Origin: FEN-1250 sp038237245
GTDB taxonomy: Bacteria > Gemmatimonadota > Gemmatimonadetes > Gemmatimonadales > Gemmatimonadaceae
DNA length: 9,985 nt
Assembly (NCBI GenBank): GCA_038237245.1
Contig: JBBRYY010000117.1
Span: forward strand, 1 to 9,985
Reading direction: 5' to 3'
This document shows positions 1-6,531 of this stretch, piece by piece. Under the pieces are notes generated by a model. The model was not told the DNA's origin. It ran no database searches and worked only from the letters and a program-made list of their open reading frames with translations. Within the stretch, counting starts at the first letter, position 1. The number at the start of each line of letters is the position of its first letter. Made by a program: the position numbers and the translations under genes.

Positions 1-1610
1 ACGCGTGAAAACACGATTCCCTTGAGGCCTATCTCGTACGTGGTAGAGAGCTGCGGCTGCAGGTCGGGATTGAAGCCGCCCGAGCCGTTCGCCTGGTTGC
101 CGAGCTCCGTGGTCGTCGGGGTCTCGAACGCGCGGGAGATGGTGGCATAGGCCGAGTGCAGCGGCGAGAACTTGTCGACGAAGCCGACCATCGGGCTCCA
201 CGCGTGCAGCGTGCGCTGTCCCGAGTCGTCGGGATTCGACATCGAAACCGGAAAGTTGTCGTCGACCTCGAATTTCACATAATCGGCGCGAATGCCGGCG
301 CTCAGAGTGTACCGCTCGCCGAAGGTGATCTCATCACGCAGATAGGGGCCGACGCTCGAGACCTTCTCCTGCTGGTCGAGCGTGCGCGCGCCCTGCTCCT
401 TGCCGAGATCCGTGCAAGCCGTAGTCGGCGACGCGAGGCCGTTGCAGTTCGCCCAGTTGAAGCGATGGTCGCTCACGCCCTGCACGTCGACACCGATGCT
501 CGCGCGGTTATCGATTCCGAAGAGCTTGAGCGGCGCAGTCGCGCGCGCGCCGCCGCCCCACTGCCGGCGCTCGAGCTTCACGATCGCGAAGGTGAGCGGA
601 TTGTAGAGCGAGCGTCCGCCGCCGTATATCTGCGCGGAGAGCTCGCCCGTCCCCATCAGCGCATGGCTCGCGGAGAGGCCGGTTTGCACCATCGAGACTT
701 CCTTGCGCGTCTTCTTCCGCACCTGCGCCGGATCCGCCATCCACGGCGCGCTGTCCGCCTGTGCCGCGGTGAGCGCGCCGGGGTTCTGCGCCGTGGGCTC
801 ATCGATTCCCATCGCCTGGAGCTCGAAGTGCGTTCCGCCCGCGGTGTACAGCGCGCGCGCGTAACCGTTCGTCAAACGCTGCGCGGAATATTCACGATAG
901 CTGTTCGTCGACGTGTGCCCGACGTTCGCCTGGTAGCTGCCATTGTCGAAGGTGCCGCCGACGAGTCCCGTGAAGCGCGAGGTCTCGTACGTTCCGCCCT
1001 CCGAGCGCAGCTGCGCCGCGAAGCCGTCGGTCGGCGCCTCCGCGCTCCGAATGTCGATGACGCCGCCCGACGCGTTTCCGTAAAGGGACGCCGCGGTTCC
1101 GCGAATCACTTCGATACGGCCGATGGTTTCCAGATCGAGATAATCGAGTGGAGTCTGGCCATCCGCGTTAGTGAGCGGCATGCCATCGCGAAGAATTCGA
1201 ACACTTCGCACACCAAAGGACGATCGCGAGCCGAAGCCGCGCACCGCTATCCGAACGTCCTGCGACGGATTCGTGCGAGTCGCGACGACGACTCCGGGAA
1301 GTCCGAAGAGCGCCTGGTCCGCCGCGAGATGCTGCTGTCCGGGACGCAGGCTGTCGGGGCGCACGCTCGTGATCGCATACGGCAGATCGAGCACCGAGCG
1401 GCCGACGTCGCGGCTCACCGTGACCACCGGCGCGAGTCGCTGGATGGTCCGCGCCATCGAGTCCTGCCGCGCCCGCGACAACGTGTCGGTGACGCGCGTG
1501 GCGGTGTCGGCGTGCGCCGTCGTGTCCTGCGCACGGAGAGCAAACGGGGTGAGAATCGCGAGTGCGGAAAGTGTCGCAAATGCGCGCAGTCGCAGAGCGA
1601 GAGGCGTCAT
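1..1610 (-). CDS. TonB-dependent outer-membrane receptor, N-terminal part (runs off left edge)
   Basis: The reverse strand is open from an ATG at 1610 to the window edge, 536 codons with no stop. A signal peptide covers residues 1-28 and ends A-L-R-A-Q before Asp. A TonB-box-like stretch (PVVTVSRD, about 61-68) follows, then a plug domain (about 70-190) with the family hallmarks: LPGVVV, VRGFGSRSSFGVR, LRDGMPL, and IEVIRGTAASLYGNASGGVIDI. The alternating polar/aromatic sequence after about 195 is the start of the beta barrel. Such receptors take up siderophores, iron chelates, cobalamin or glycans across the outer membrane using energy from TonB-ExbB-ExbD. There is no N-terminal carboxypeptidase-regulatory-like domain and no SusD-type partner in view, so it looks more like an iron-chelate or other small-ligand receptor than a SusC protein; the substrate cannot be read. 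No strong ribosome-binding site precedes the ATG (only GGA about 10 bases upstream). The C-terminal barrel is outside the window. Confidence 0.93.
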   Translation of the reverse strand, partial: MTPLALRLRAFATLSALAILTPFALRAQDTTAHADTATRVTDTLSRARQDSMARTIQRLAPVVTVSRDVGRSVLDLPYAITSVRPDSLRPGQQHLAADQALFGLPGVVVATRTNPSQDVRIAVRGFGSRSSFGVRSVRILRDGMPLTNADGQTPLDYLDLETIGRIEVIRGTAASLYGNASGGVIDIRSAEAPTDGFAAQLRSEGGTYETSRFTGLVGGTFDNGSYQANVGHTSTNSYREYSAQRLTNGYARALYTAGGTHFELQAMGIDEPTAQNPGALTAAQADSAPWMADPAQVRKKTRKEVSMVQTGLSASHALMGTGELSAQIYGGGRSLYNPLTFAIVKLERRQWGGGARATAPLKLFGIDNRASIGVDVQGVSDHRFNWANCNGLASPTTACTDLGKEQGARTLDQQEKVSSVGPYLRDEITFGERYTLSAGIRADYVKFEVDDNFPVSMSNPDDSGQRTLHAWSPMVGFVDKFSPLHSAYATISRAFETPTTTELGNQANGSGGFNPDLQPQLSTTYEIGLKGIVFSR

Positions 1611-1709
1611 AAAATTTCGTCCGATGTGCAAGGATGTACGTCGTGTGTCACGTGCCCTCGAAATGTCGCAAATATCGGCATCGGGATGCAAATGACGCGC
1701 TGTTAGCGC
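1611..1709. other. Intergenic spacer between glycosidase-like gene and TonB receptor gene
   Basis: This 99-base gap separates the stop of the upstream minus-strand gene from the receptor start. It contains a short GC-rich hairpin right after the stop and a few AT-richer patches. A TTGCAT reads on the minus strand, but the hexamer 18 bases downstream matches a -10 box at only three of six positions, so I do not claim a promoter. The gap is small enough for co-transcription and large enough for an independent promoter. Confidence 0.4.
1697..1709 (-). terminator. Short hairpin directly after the stop codon (possible weak terminator)
   Basis: A perfect inverted repeat GCGCT-GTT-AGCGC begins at the base next to the TGA of the glycosidase-like gene. 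The 5-bp stem is entirely GC apart from one pair. On the minus strand it is followed only by a short T-containing stretch, not a real U tract, so it may be an attenuating hairpin rather than a full Rho-independent terminator. Confidence 0.25.
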
Positions 1710-4010
1710 TCAGTGTGCGCGCACTACCGCCAGCGAGTAGGGCGGCAGCACGATCTCCGCGCGGCGCGTCGTGCGATATCGCGGCGGTCGGTCGGGATCC
1801 GGGTGGCCATCGGCGCCGTTCGCTCTCCATCGGTACTGTGCTCGCGAGAAGATCCACTCATCGTGCAGCCGCGCGAATGGTGCTCCCGAACTGTCGCCGG
1901 CGCCGGCGCCGGCGAAACGAAGTCGTGCGGTACGCGCGTGAGCCGCATCGCGGTTGACGAGGAGCACGGCCCAGCGGCCATCGGGTCGCTTTACAGCGAA
2001 GGTCGAGAGGAGCGTGTCGCGCGCACCGCCCGCGAGTGTCGACGACGCGGCGTACATCGGGTGCGCGCGCGATCCCGCCTCGAGCCACTCGTGCGTGATG
2101 AGATGTATCGCGTGATACGCGGCGACCGGATACCGGATGTCACGACGGCTCGTGGCGAGAAAGAGCGCGTTGTTCCCCCACGCGCCGCAGCGCGGATCCT
2201 CGTCGAGATACGTGGGCTCGTAGCCGTACAGAAATGCCGTGGCGCCGCCGAGCGACAGGAAGTGTCCGAGGAGGTCGGCGTCGTACAGCGCACCCTCGAT
2301 GTCCACCTCCGCGCGGCTCGCGAACGCCGAGTAACCATATTCGGCGATCACCTTCGGAAGTGTGCGCGGAACGCCCTGCTCCTCGAGATGCCGCATCGCA
2401 TCGGCGAGTCGCCCCGGCGCTGAGGCGAGCTGCGGCGCCGTCGGCGCGCACACGTCGTCGAAGGGATACCACTCGAAGGAGAGAAAGCCGAAGTCATCGA
2501 GGCGATGCCGACGCTCGAGCACAGCGAGAAATCGCGTCATCCACGGGGCGCCGACCGAGTCCTCGGGCCACGCCATCATGACCTGGCTCTCCGGACTCTG
2601 CGAGCTCGGGCCACCGAGCGTGGCGTGTGGTGCCACTGCGTGCAGCGCGGTCGCCCAGCGCAGATAGAGCGATGCGTAGTCTTCGGGGGTGACGTATTGC
2701 CCATCGGGCTCCTCGCCCAGCTCTACGCGGTCGTACGCATAGCCGCGCGAATTCAGGAAGCGCAGCTCATTCGCACCGTCTTCCGGCGTGGAGAAGAGCA
2801 CGGGAACGGGGATCATCATGGGCTCACCGTTCGTGAGCCCGCTCGTCACGACGCGATCGAAGCCCGCCTGTTCGAGATCGAGATCGATGTCCGTGGCGCG
2901 GTGCCACGGGTCGGTGGACGAGGCGTACGTGATGCTCTGCGTCGTGCGCGAGGTGCCGTGGCGGAGCAGATCGGTGAGCGCACCGGAGGGCGTCGCGCGG
3001 CCAATTCGAAGCTCGCGGATCGCGTAGCCGGCGGAGTCGCGCGCGTCGCGCGCGGCAGGAAGCGCGGTGTGCGAGCTCGCCGTGAGGACGAGGCGCACGA
3101 AACGCGTCGCGATCGGCGTGTCGGCGAGCGAGATGCGCTGGTCGCGGCCTGGGCTTGCGTGGATGTCGCCGCGCGGGAAGGTGACCCAGCGCCCCGCAGG
3201 GCTCTCGTCGATGTCGCTCACCACATCCCCCTTCCAGTATTGCACATGGAAGTCGGTCGCGAAGGGATCCGCCCACGCGATGTGAATCGCATCGACGCCG
3301 GCGACGGCGCCGAGGTCGGCGAGTACCCACTGCGGGTGCGGGGTGGAATCTTCGCGATCGAGCCACGGATCGAGATACGGATTGCTCTTCCAGAAGGTGG
3401 TGGTGTCGCCGTCGTCCAGGCGGGAGTAGCCGGTGTTGTCGGCCTGGTCGATCGTGTTGCCGCGACGGGGGAGTTTGTAGCCATGCGATATCATGATCGG
3501 GGAGGCCGAGCTGGAATCGGAGATCCAGTATCCTCGAGCGCCGGCGACATCGCTCCACTGCCCCTTCGGGTTCCAATGCCACGCCTCGATGCCCAATTCG
3601 GTGCGGAGGCGGTAGGTCAGACGGCTGAGGCCGGCTGACCGCATGGCGGTTATGTTTTGCGGGGTATAGATGTCGCGAAGCGTCCCCTGCCCGTGCCCAT
3701 CGACGCCGGCTCCCAGAGCGGCGGCAGGTGAGAAGGTGGCGAGAATATGGGAGCTATCTATGGCGACGGTCGTTGCAATGGCCCTCGCGCGTTTCGTCCG
3801 GAGGGGGCGGTCCTGGGCTCTCAGGGCTGCGGACGCGAGAAAAAGCCCCAACAAGATCACGCATCCGGAAGCTCCAGCCCCGTACCGGAATCGCGCGGGC
3901 AGAACTCTTGCTCGGGAAGCAGTGCAGCGGTGGCGCGTGCGCGACAGCCGGGCCGCATGGAAACAATTGATACTCACCTGAGGGCCGTCATCGGCGATGG
4001 CCGTTCGCAC
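1710..4010 (-). CDS. Secreted discoidin-domain protein with clan GH-A-like glycosidase barrel
   Basis: This 766-residue reading frame (from a GTG at 4010) encodes an exported protein. The hydrophobic segment at about 50-63 ends A-L-R-A-Q before Asp, a typical signal-peptidase I site. Residues about 190-340 look like a discoidin / F5/8-type-C carbohydrate-binding module (LDDGDTTTFW, WVLADLG, ATRFVRLVL, YAIRELRIG). Residues about 375-640 resemble a TIM-barrel glycosidase: ELGEEPDG at 430-437 (candidate acid/base E434), the SFEWYPFDD strand at 511-519, and VIAEYGYSAF at 554-563 (candidate nucleophile E557). A C-terminal beta-sandwich (about 665-766) completes the usual layout of retaining clan GH-A enzymes such as GH39, GH30 or GH79. 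A role in polysaccharide cleavage at the cell surface is inferred; I cannot assign a family or substrate. The start is uncertain: no in-frame ATG occurs before residue 123, GTG codons lie at 4010 and 3977, and neither has a good Shine-Dalgarno. Confidence 0.8.
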   Translation of the reverse strand: MRTAIADDGPQVSINCFHAARLSRTRHRCTASRARVLPARFRYGAGASGCVILLGLFLASAALRAQDRPLRTKRARAIATTVAIDSSHILATFSPAAALGAGVDGHGQGTLRDIYTPQNITAMRSAGLSRLTYRLRTELGIEAWHWNPKGQWSDVAGARGYWISDSSSASPIMISHGYKLPRRGNTIDQADNTGYSRLDDGDTTTFWKSNPYLDPWLDREDSTPHPQWVLADLGAVAGVDAIHIAWADPFATDFHVQYWKGDVVSDIDESPAGRWVTFPRGDIHASPGRDQRISLADTPIATRFVRLVLTASSHTALPAARDARDSAGYAIRELRIGRATPSGALTDLLRHGTSRTTQSITYASSTDPWHRATDIDLDLEQAGFDRVVTSGLTNGEPMMIPVPVLFSTPEDGANELRFLNSRGYAYDRVELGEEPDGQYVTPEDYASLYLRWATALHAVAPHATLGGPSSQSPESQVMMAWPEDSVGAPWMTRFLAVLERRHRLDDFGFLSFEWYPFDDVCAPTAPQLASAPGRLADAMRHLEEQGVPRTLPKVIAEYGYSAFASRAEVDIEGALYDADLLGHFLSLGGATAFLYGYEPTYLDEDPRCGAWGNNALFLATSRRDIRYPVAAYHAIHLITHEWLEAGSRAHPMYAASSTLAGGARDTLLSTFAVKRPDGRWAVLLVNRDAAHARTARLRFAGAGAGDSSGAPFARLHDEWIFSRAQYRWRANGADGHPDPDRPPRYRTTRRAEIVLPPYSLAVVRAH
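1895..1914. repeat. Hexanucleotide tandem repeat (CGCCGG, 3.3 copies)
   Basis: Three exact CGCCGG units plus two further bases lie within the C-terminal part of the glycosidase-like gene and encode an alternating Ala-Gly tract (about residues 700-705), probably a flexible loop between beta strands. The unit contains the palindrome GCCGGC, so the tract can fold on itself and could slip by in-frame hexamers. Confidence 0.6.
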
Positions 4011-4016
4011 TCTTTC

Positions 4017-4021
4017 GGAGG
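4017..4021 (+). promoter_or_regulatory. Shine-Dalgarno of the cupredoxin-like lipoprotein gene
   Basis: GGAGG lies 7 bases before the ATG at 4029. It decides the start: the frame is open much further upstream, but only this ATG gives both a good ribosome-binding site and a lipoprotein signal peptide. Confidence 0.8.
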
Positions 4022-4028
4022 TTCAGTC

Positions 4029-4382
4029 ATGCGGGTACGTCTCGTTTTGCCTTTGGTCGCGATCGCTTTCGCTGCCGCCTGCGGCGGGAGCAGCACCGGT
4101 CCCCAGCAGCCGGCGCACTTCTCGACGATCGTCGTCTCGGACACCGGCTTCGCCCCGTCCGCGCTCTCCGTGCAGACGAATACGCTCGTCACCTGGAGCG
4201 TCACCTCCGGTGTCAACCACCATGTCATCCGCTTCACGAGCAACGTGCCCACGGGTGGCGATCCGAACAGCAACGTGATCGTGAACGGTCAGAATGCGTC
4301 GACGACCTTCCTCCAGGCGGGCACCTACACGTACGACGATTCGCTCCACGCCGAACACCATGGTTCCATCACGGTGCAGTAG
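4029..4382 (+). CDS. Small cupredoxin-like lipoprotein with altered metal-ligand loop
   Basis: This encodes 117 residues. A short hydrophobic leader (about 5-17) ends in the lipobox A-A-A-C with Cys18 as the likely lipidated residue, so the mature protein is a membrane-anchored envelope lipoprotein, followed by a Gly/Ser linker. The rest reads as a plastocyanin/amicyanin-type beta sandwich: VVSDTGFAPSALSV, TLVTWSV, VNHHVIRF (first His ligand position, H64 or H65), then AGTYTYDDSLHAEHHGSITVQ's characteristic 'AGTY...G.ITV' end. Aligned with the standard Y-H-C-T-I-H-P-S-M-T-G loop, the Cys is Asp104, the second His is kept (H107), and the axial Met is His110. A blue type 1 copper site is therefore not possible; a His/Asp site binding Cu(II), Zn or nothing is. 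The gene is divergent from the glycosidase-like gene, 18 bases away, and convergent with the phosphotransferase gene. Its function is unknown. Confidence 0.85.
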   Translation: MRVRLVLPLVAIAFAAACGGSSTGPQQPAHFSTIVVSDTGFAPSALSVQTNTLVTWSVTSGVNHHVIRFTSNVPTGGDPNSNVIVNGQNASTTFLQAGTYTYDDSLHAEHHGSITVQ

Positions 4383-4388
4383 CTGCAC
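4374..4388. terminator. Perfect hairpin with the lipoprotein stop codon in its loop
   Basis: GTGCAG-TAG-CTGCAC is a 6-bp perfect inverted repeat whose three-base loop is exactly the TAG stop of the lipoprotein gene. It sits at the junction of two convergent genes (43 bases between the stops), where a bidirectional terminator would be useful. No U tract follows on either strand, so the terminator role is a guess. Confidence 0.3.
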
Positions 4389-4425
4389 ACCGGGGAGCGC
4401 GCCACACGACTGTCGCCTCGCCGCG

Positions 4426-6333
4426 TCAGCGTCCAAGAAAGTCCTGGTAGGTGAGACGCTGATACGCCTCTCCGGCGCGGACCGATCCCTCGTCCGCGCC
4501 CGGGGTGCGCTGCATGACCTGGTGCGTGTTGTAGCCGTAGACCAGCCTGCCCCGCCCATCCACCCATCCGAAGCCATCGAGGTAGGCGAAGAACGCGAAC
4601 GGCCGCACGTCGGCCGCGAGCAGGTTCTTCCCCCACGTGTACTGCGTGTGCGCGAGCCCGAGCTGCGCGAGGAGCGTCGGCGCGACGTCGACCTGTGAGC
4701 CGACGACGGTGACCACGGTGTCGCGCACCGCGAGCGCCCCGCCGAGCCAGAGCATCGGGATGTGGTAGAGCTGCGAAGCGTCTTCCCCTGCGAGCGGTGG
4801 CAGCTTCGGCAGCGGATGCCCGTGATCGGCGATGATGATGACGAGGGTGCTATCCCACCACGATTCATGCGACGCGCGCGCGACGAAGTCGCCGAGCGAA
4901 CGGTCGGTGTAGACGAGCGCATTGAGAAAGCGGGACTGCTCGCTCGTGCCTTCGATCACAGGCGTCATCGGCACGTCGTAGGGCTCATGGCTGCTGAGCG
5001 TGAAGAGCGTCGCGAAGAAGGGCCGCGGAAAGGTGCGCGAGTCGGCGAGCAGCCGCGCGAGCACGACGTGATCGTGCGCGCCCCACTTCGAGCTCCAGTC
5101 CTTGCGATCGAAGTCGCTCTCGCCAACGATGCGGTCGAAGCCGTGGGCGACGAGATACGACTTGAAGTCCGCGAACTCGAGCTCCCCTCCGTAGTAGAAC
5201 GCGGTGTGATATCCCGCACGCGCGAAATCCTCGGCCAGCCCCGGCAGTCGCGCAGCGCGCGCTGGTGAGTTGAGGATCTGCGCGTTGACCTGCGCGGGCC
5301 ACCCACTCAGAATCGCGGCGAGCCCCTTCGCGCTCCGATTCCCCGACGCATAGATCGCGTCGAAGAGCACGCCGGTGTGCGAGAGCGAGTCGAAATGCGG
5401 GGTGATATTCGGAAGCCCGCCGAGACGCTGAACAACCTTCGCGGTTCCGCTCTCCCAAATGACGAAGATGACGTTGGGCTTTCGTACGCGCAGCAGATGG
5501 CGCGTGGTACTGTCGGTCGCGTGTAGAAGCGAGTCGACGAGCGTGCGCGCGTCCGCCTCGGAGATCGCGGCGGCGTAGGGATTCGTCGTGCGGTAGTCGC
5601 GTATGGTGAGCGAGTGGAGAAAGTTCCACGCGACGTTGAGCCCCGCCTGATTTGCGAAGTCGCTGTGCGAGAAATACGTGCTGCTCGGGTTGAGGGGCGT
5701 CCACTGCACCCCGCCTCGAATCGGGACGAGCAGCAGCACCACGGTGAGCAGCAGCGGAGGCACCGTGCGCACGAGCCGACCGCCGGGCGCCTCGGCCGCG
5801 TGCGTCTCCACGACGCGCTTGTAGCAAACGATGCCGAGCGCGAGGAGCGCGAGGAGGATGAGCACCAGCAACAGCAGCGGCGACGACTCCGCGCTCGCCG
5901 CGGCCTCGCTCGGCGTCTTCAGATAGGGGAGCAGCGACGAGTCCACGCGCGCGCCCCACTTGGCGAAGATGTCGAGATCGGTGGTGACGAGCACCGCAGC
6001 GAAGACGATCGCGACGTAGCTGTACGCGCGGAGCACGATCGTCAGTGCGCGCGCGGGGATGAGCGGCGCGAACGCGAGGAGGAGCGTCGGAATAACCGCG
6101 AGGTAGGCCGCGGCGGAGATGTCCATGCGCGCTCCGCGCAGGAGGACCCCGGCCAGCGTGGCAGCGCCAAGCGGCGCGGTTTCGGCGCCGTGATAGACGA
6201 GAAACGCGACGCGAAGGAGCGTGAAGTAGAGGAACCAGAACGCGAGGTAGCGCGCGAGGAAGACGAGCTTGGCGAGTGGCTCGCCGGGTATTCGGGCGAG
6301 ATCGCGCGATGAGGGCGCCGGGGAGGGCGTCAT
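4426..6333 (-). CDS. Membrane-anchored LTA synthase / phosphoglycerol transferase family protein (sulfatase fold)
   Basis: From the ATG at 6333 this is a 635-residue protein; a GTG at 6459 (677 residues) and an ATG at 6402 are alternative starts. I prefer 6333 because the extra N-terminal residues are Pro/Arg-rich and unlike coding sequence of this family. No start has a good ribosome-binding site. Numbering from the longest form: transmembrane segments at about 66-88, 96-108, 115-133, 139-158, 194-212 and 233-247, then an extracytoplasmic alkaline-phosphatase-fold domain (about 325-645). Metal-site motifs match LtaS: NVIFVIWES (E336), SGNRSAKGLAAILSG with Ser376 at the nucleophile position usually held by Thr, SSHEPYDVP (H491), and IIIADHGH (D545, H546). 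Characterised relatives transfer phosphoglycerol or other phospho-head groups to envelope glycans (LtaS, OpgB) or phosphoethanolamine to lipids. In a Gram-negative-type cell a periplasmic glucan or lipid acceptor is more likely than lipoteichoic acid, but the substrate is not visible. Confidence 0.9.
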   Translation of the reverse strand: MTPSPAPSSRDLARIPGEPLAKLVFLARYLAFWFLYFTLLRVAFLVYHGAETAPLGAATLAGVLLRGARMDISAAAYLAVIPTLLLAFAPLIPARALTIVLRAYSYVAIVFAAVLVTTDLDIFAKWGARVDSSLLPYLKTPSEAAASAESSPLLLLVLILLALLALGIVCYKRVVETHAAEAPGGRLVRTVPPLLLTVVLLLVPIRGGVQWTPLNPSSTYFSHSDFANQAGLNVAWNFLHSLTIRDYRTTNPYAAAISEADARTLVDSLLHATDSTTRHLLRVRKPNVIFVIWESGTAKVVQRLGGLPNITPHFDSLSHTGVLFDAIYASGNRSAKGLAAILSGWPAQVNAQILNSPARAARLPGLAEDFARAGYHTAFYYGGELEFADFKSYLVAHGFDRIVGESDFDRKDWSSKWGAHDHVVLARLLADSRTFPRPFFATLFTLSSHEPYDVPMTPVIEGTSEQSRFLNALVYTDRSLGDFVARASHESWWDSTLVIIIADHGHPLPKLPPLAGEDASQLYHIPMLWLGGALAVRDTVVTVVGSQVDVAPTLLAQLGLAHTQYTWGKNLLAADVRPFAFFAYLDGFGWVDGRGRLVYGYNTHQVMQRTPGADEGSVRAGEAYQRLTYQDFLGR

Positions 6334-6479
6334 CCCGCGGGGAGCGGGTGGCGGAAGGGGGAGTCGGACACGCCACAATTTATCGGGAATCGCCAGCCGC
6401 ATGACGGCTCGCGTGCAGACTGCTGGAGAGGGGTGAAAGAGGGGCGCGCGCAGGCTCACCGGAGTTTGGTAGCAAACCC

Positions 6480-6508
6480 TTGCGTATTAGTACTTTGTTC
6501 TTTAAAGT
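6480..6508 (+). promoter_or_regulatory. Putative sigma-70-type promoter of the DUF4153-type gene
   Basis: TTGCGT (6480-6485) and TAAAGT (6503-6508) are separated by 17 bases. Each matches the consensus only partly (three and four of six positions), but spacing is ideal and they sit in the only strongly AT-rich stretch of the region, just before a good ribosome-binding site. Confidence 0.4.
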
Positions 6509-6511
6509 ACT
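6489..6511. promoter_or_regulatory. Perfect 8-bp inverted repeat, likely operator
   Basis: AGTACTTT (6489-6496) and AAAGTACT (6504-6511) are exact reverse complements separated by 7 bases, about 20 bases before the DUF4153-type gene. The repeat covers the promoter spacer and the presumed -10 box, the position expected for a repressor operator bound by a dimeric helix-turn-helix or winged-helix protein. The half-site centre AGTACT is itself palindromic. No regulator gene is present in the window. Confidence 0.6.
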
Positions 6512-6522
6512 TGGAACTACTC

Positions 6523-6526
6523 GGAG
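6523..6526 (+). promoter_or_regulatory. Shine-Dalgarno of the DUF4153-type gene
   Basis: GGAG lies 5 bases before the ATG at 6532. This fixes the start there rather than at an in-frame ATG at 6433, which would have to lie upstream of the promoter and inverted repeat. Confidence 0.7.
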
Positions 6527-6531
6527 CTCAC

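Larger units (their letters stand above)
6334..6531. other. Divergent intergenic region between phosphotransferase and DUF4153-type genes
   Basis: This 198-base region separates the two divergent genes if the minus-strand gene starts at 6333. Its right part (about 6471-6520) is strikingly AT-rich for this genome and holds a promoter and an inverted repeat facing the plus-strand gene. A second small AT-rich patch at 6377-6384 reads GATAAATT on the minus strand and could be a -10 box for the phosphotransferase gene, but I found no -35 match at the right distance. If the minus-strand gene really begins at 6459, that patch is coding. Confidence 0.45.

Noticed and set aside
156..1706. A 516-codon open frame on the plus strand across the receptor gene
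   Set aside because: It is antisense to a clear TonB receptor with plug motifs, is extremely rich in Arg/Ala and has no recognisable motif. Long antisense frames are expected in GC-rich coding DNA.
2505..3638. A 377-codon open frame on the plus strand inside the glycosidase-like gene
   Set aside because: The minus-strand frame encodes a coherent secreted protein with domain motifs; the plus-strand product is Arg/Val-rich and low in motif content, a shadow of GC-biased third positions.
3967..3972. TTGATA as a -35 box for the lipoprotein gene
   Set aside because: It matches the -35 consensus well, but nothing resembling a -10 box occurs 15-19 bases downstream in the GC-rich sequence, so a promoter is not supported.
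3747..4028. Upstream extension of the lipoprotein frame to an ATG at 3747
   Set aside because: The extension would overlap the divergent gene, and the ATG at 4029 has a strong ribosome-binding site and begins a proper lipoprotein signal peptide.
4985..6376. A 463-codon second minus-strand frame overlapping the phosphotransferase gene
   Set aside because: The product is extremely Arg-rich with no membrane segments, whereas the chosen frame carries all LtaS-type metal motifs and transmembrane helices.
6433..6531. Upstream extension of the DUF4153-type frame to an ATG at 6433
   Set aside because: It would put the promoter and inverted repeat inside coding sequence, and the start at 6532 has its own Shine-Dalgarno.
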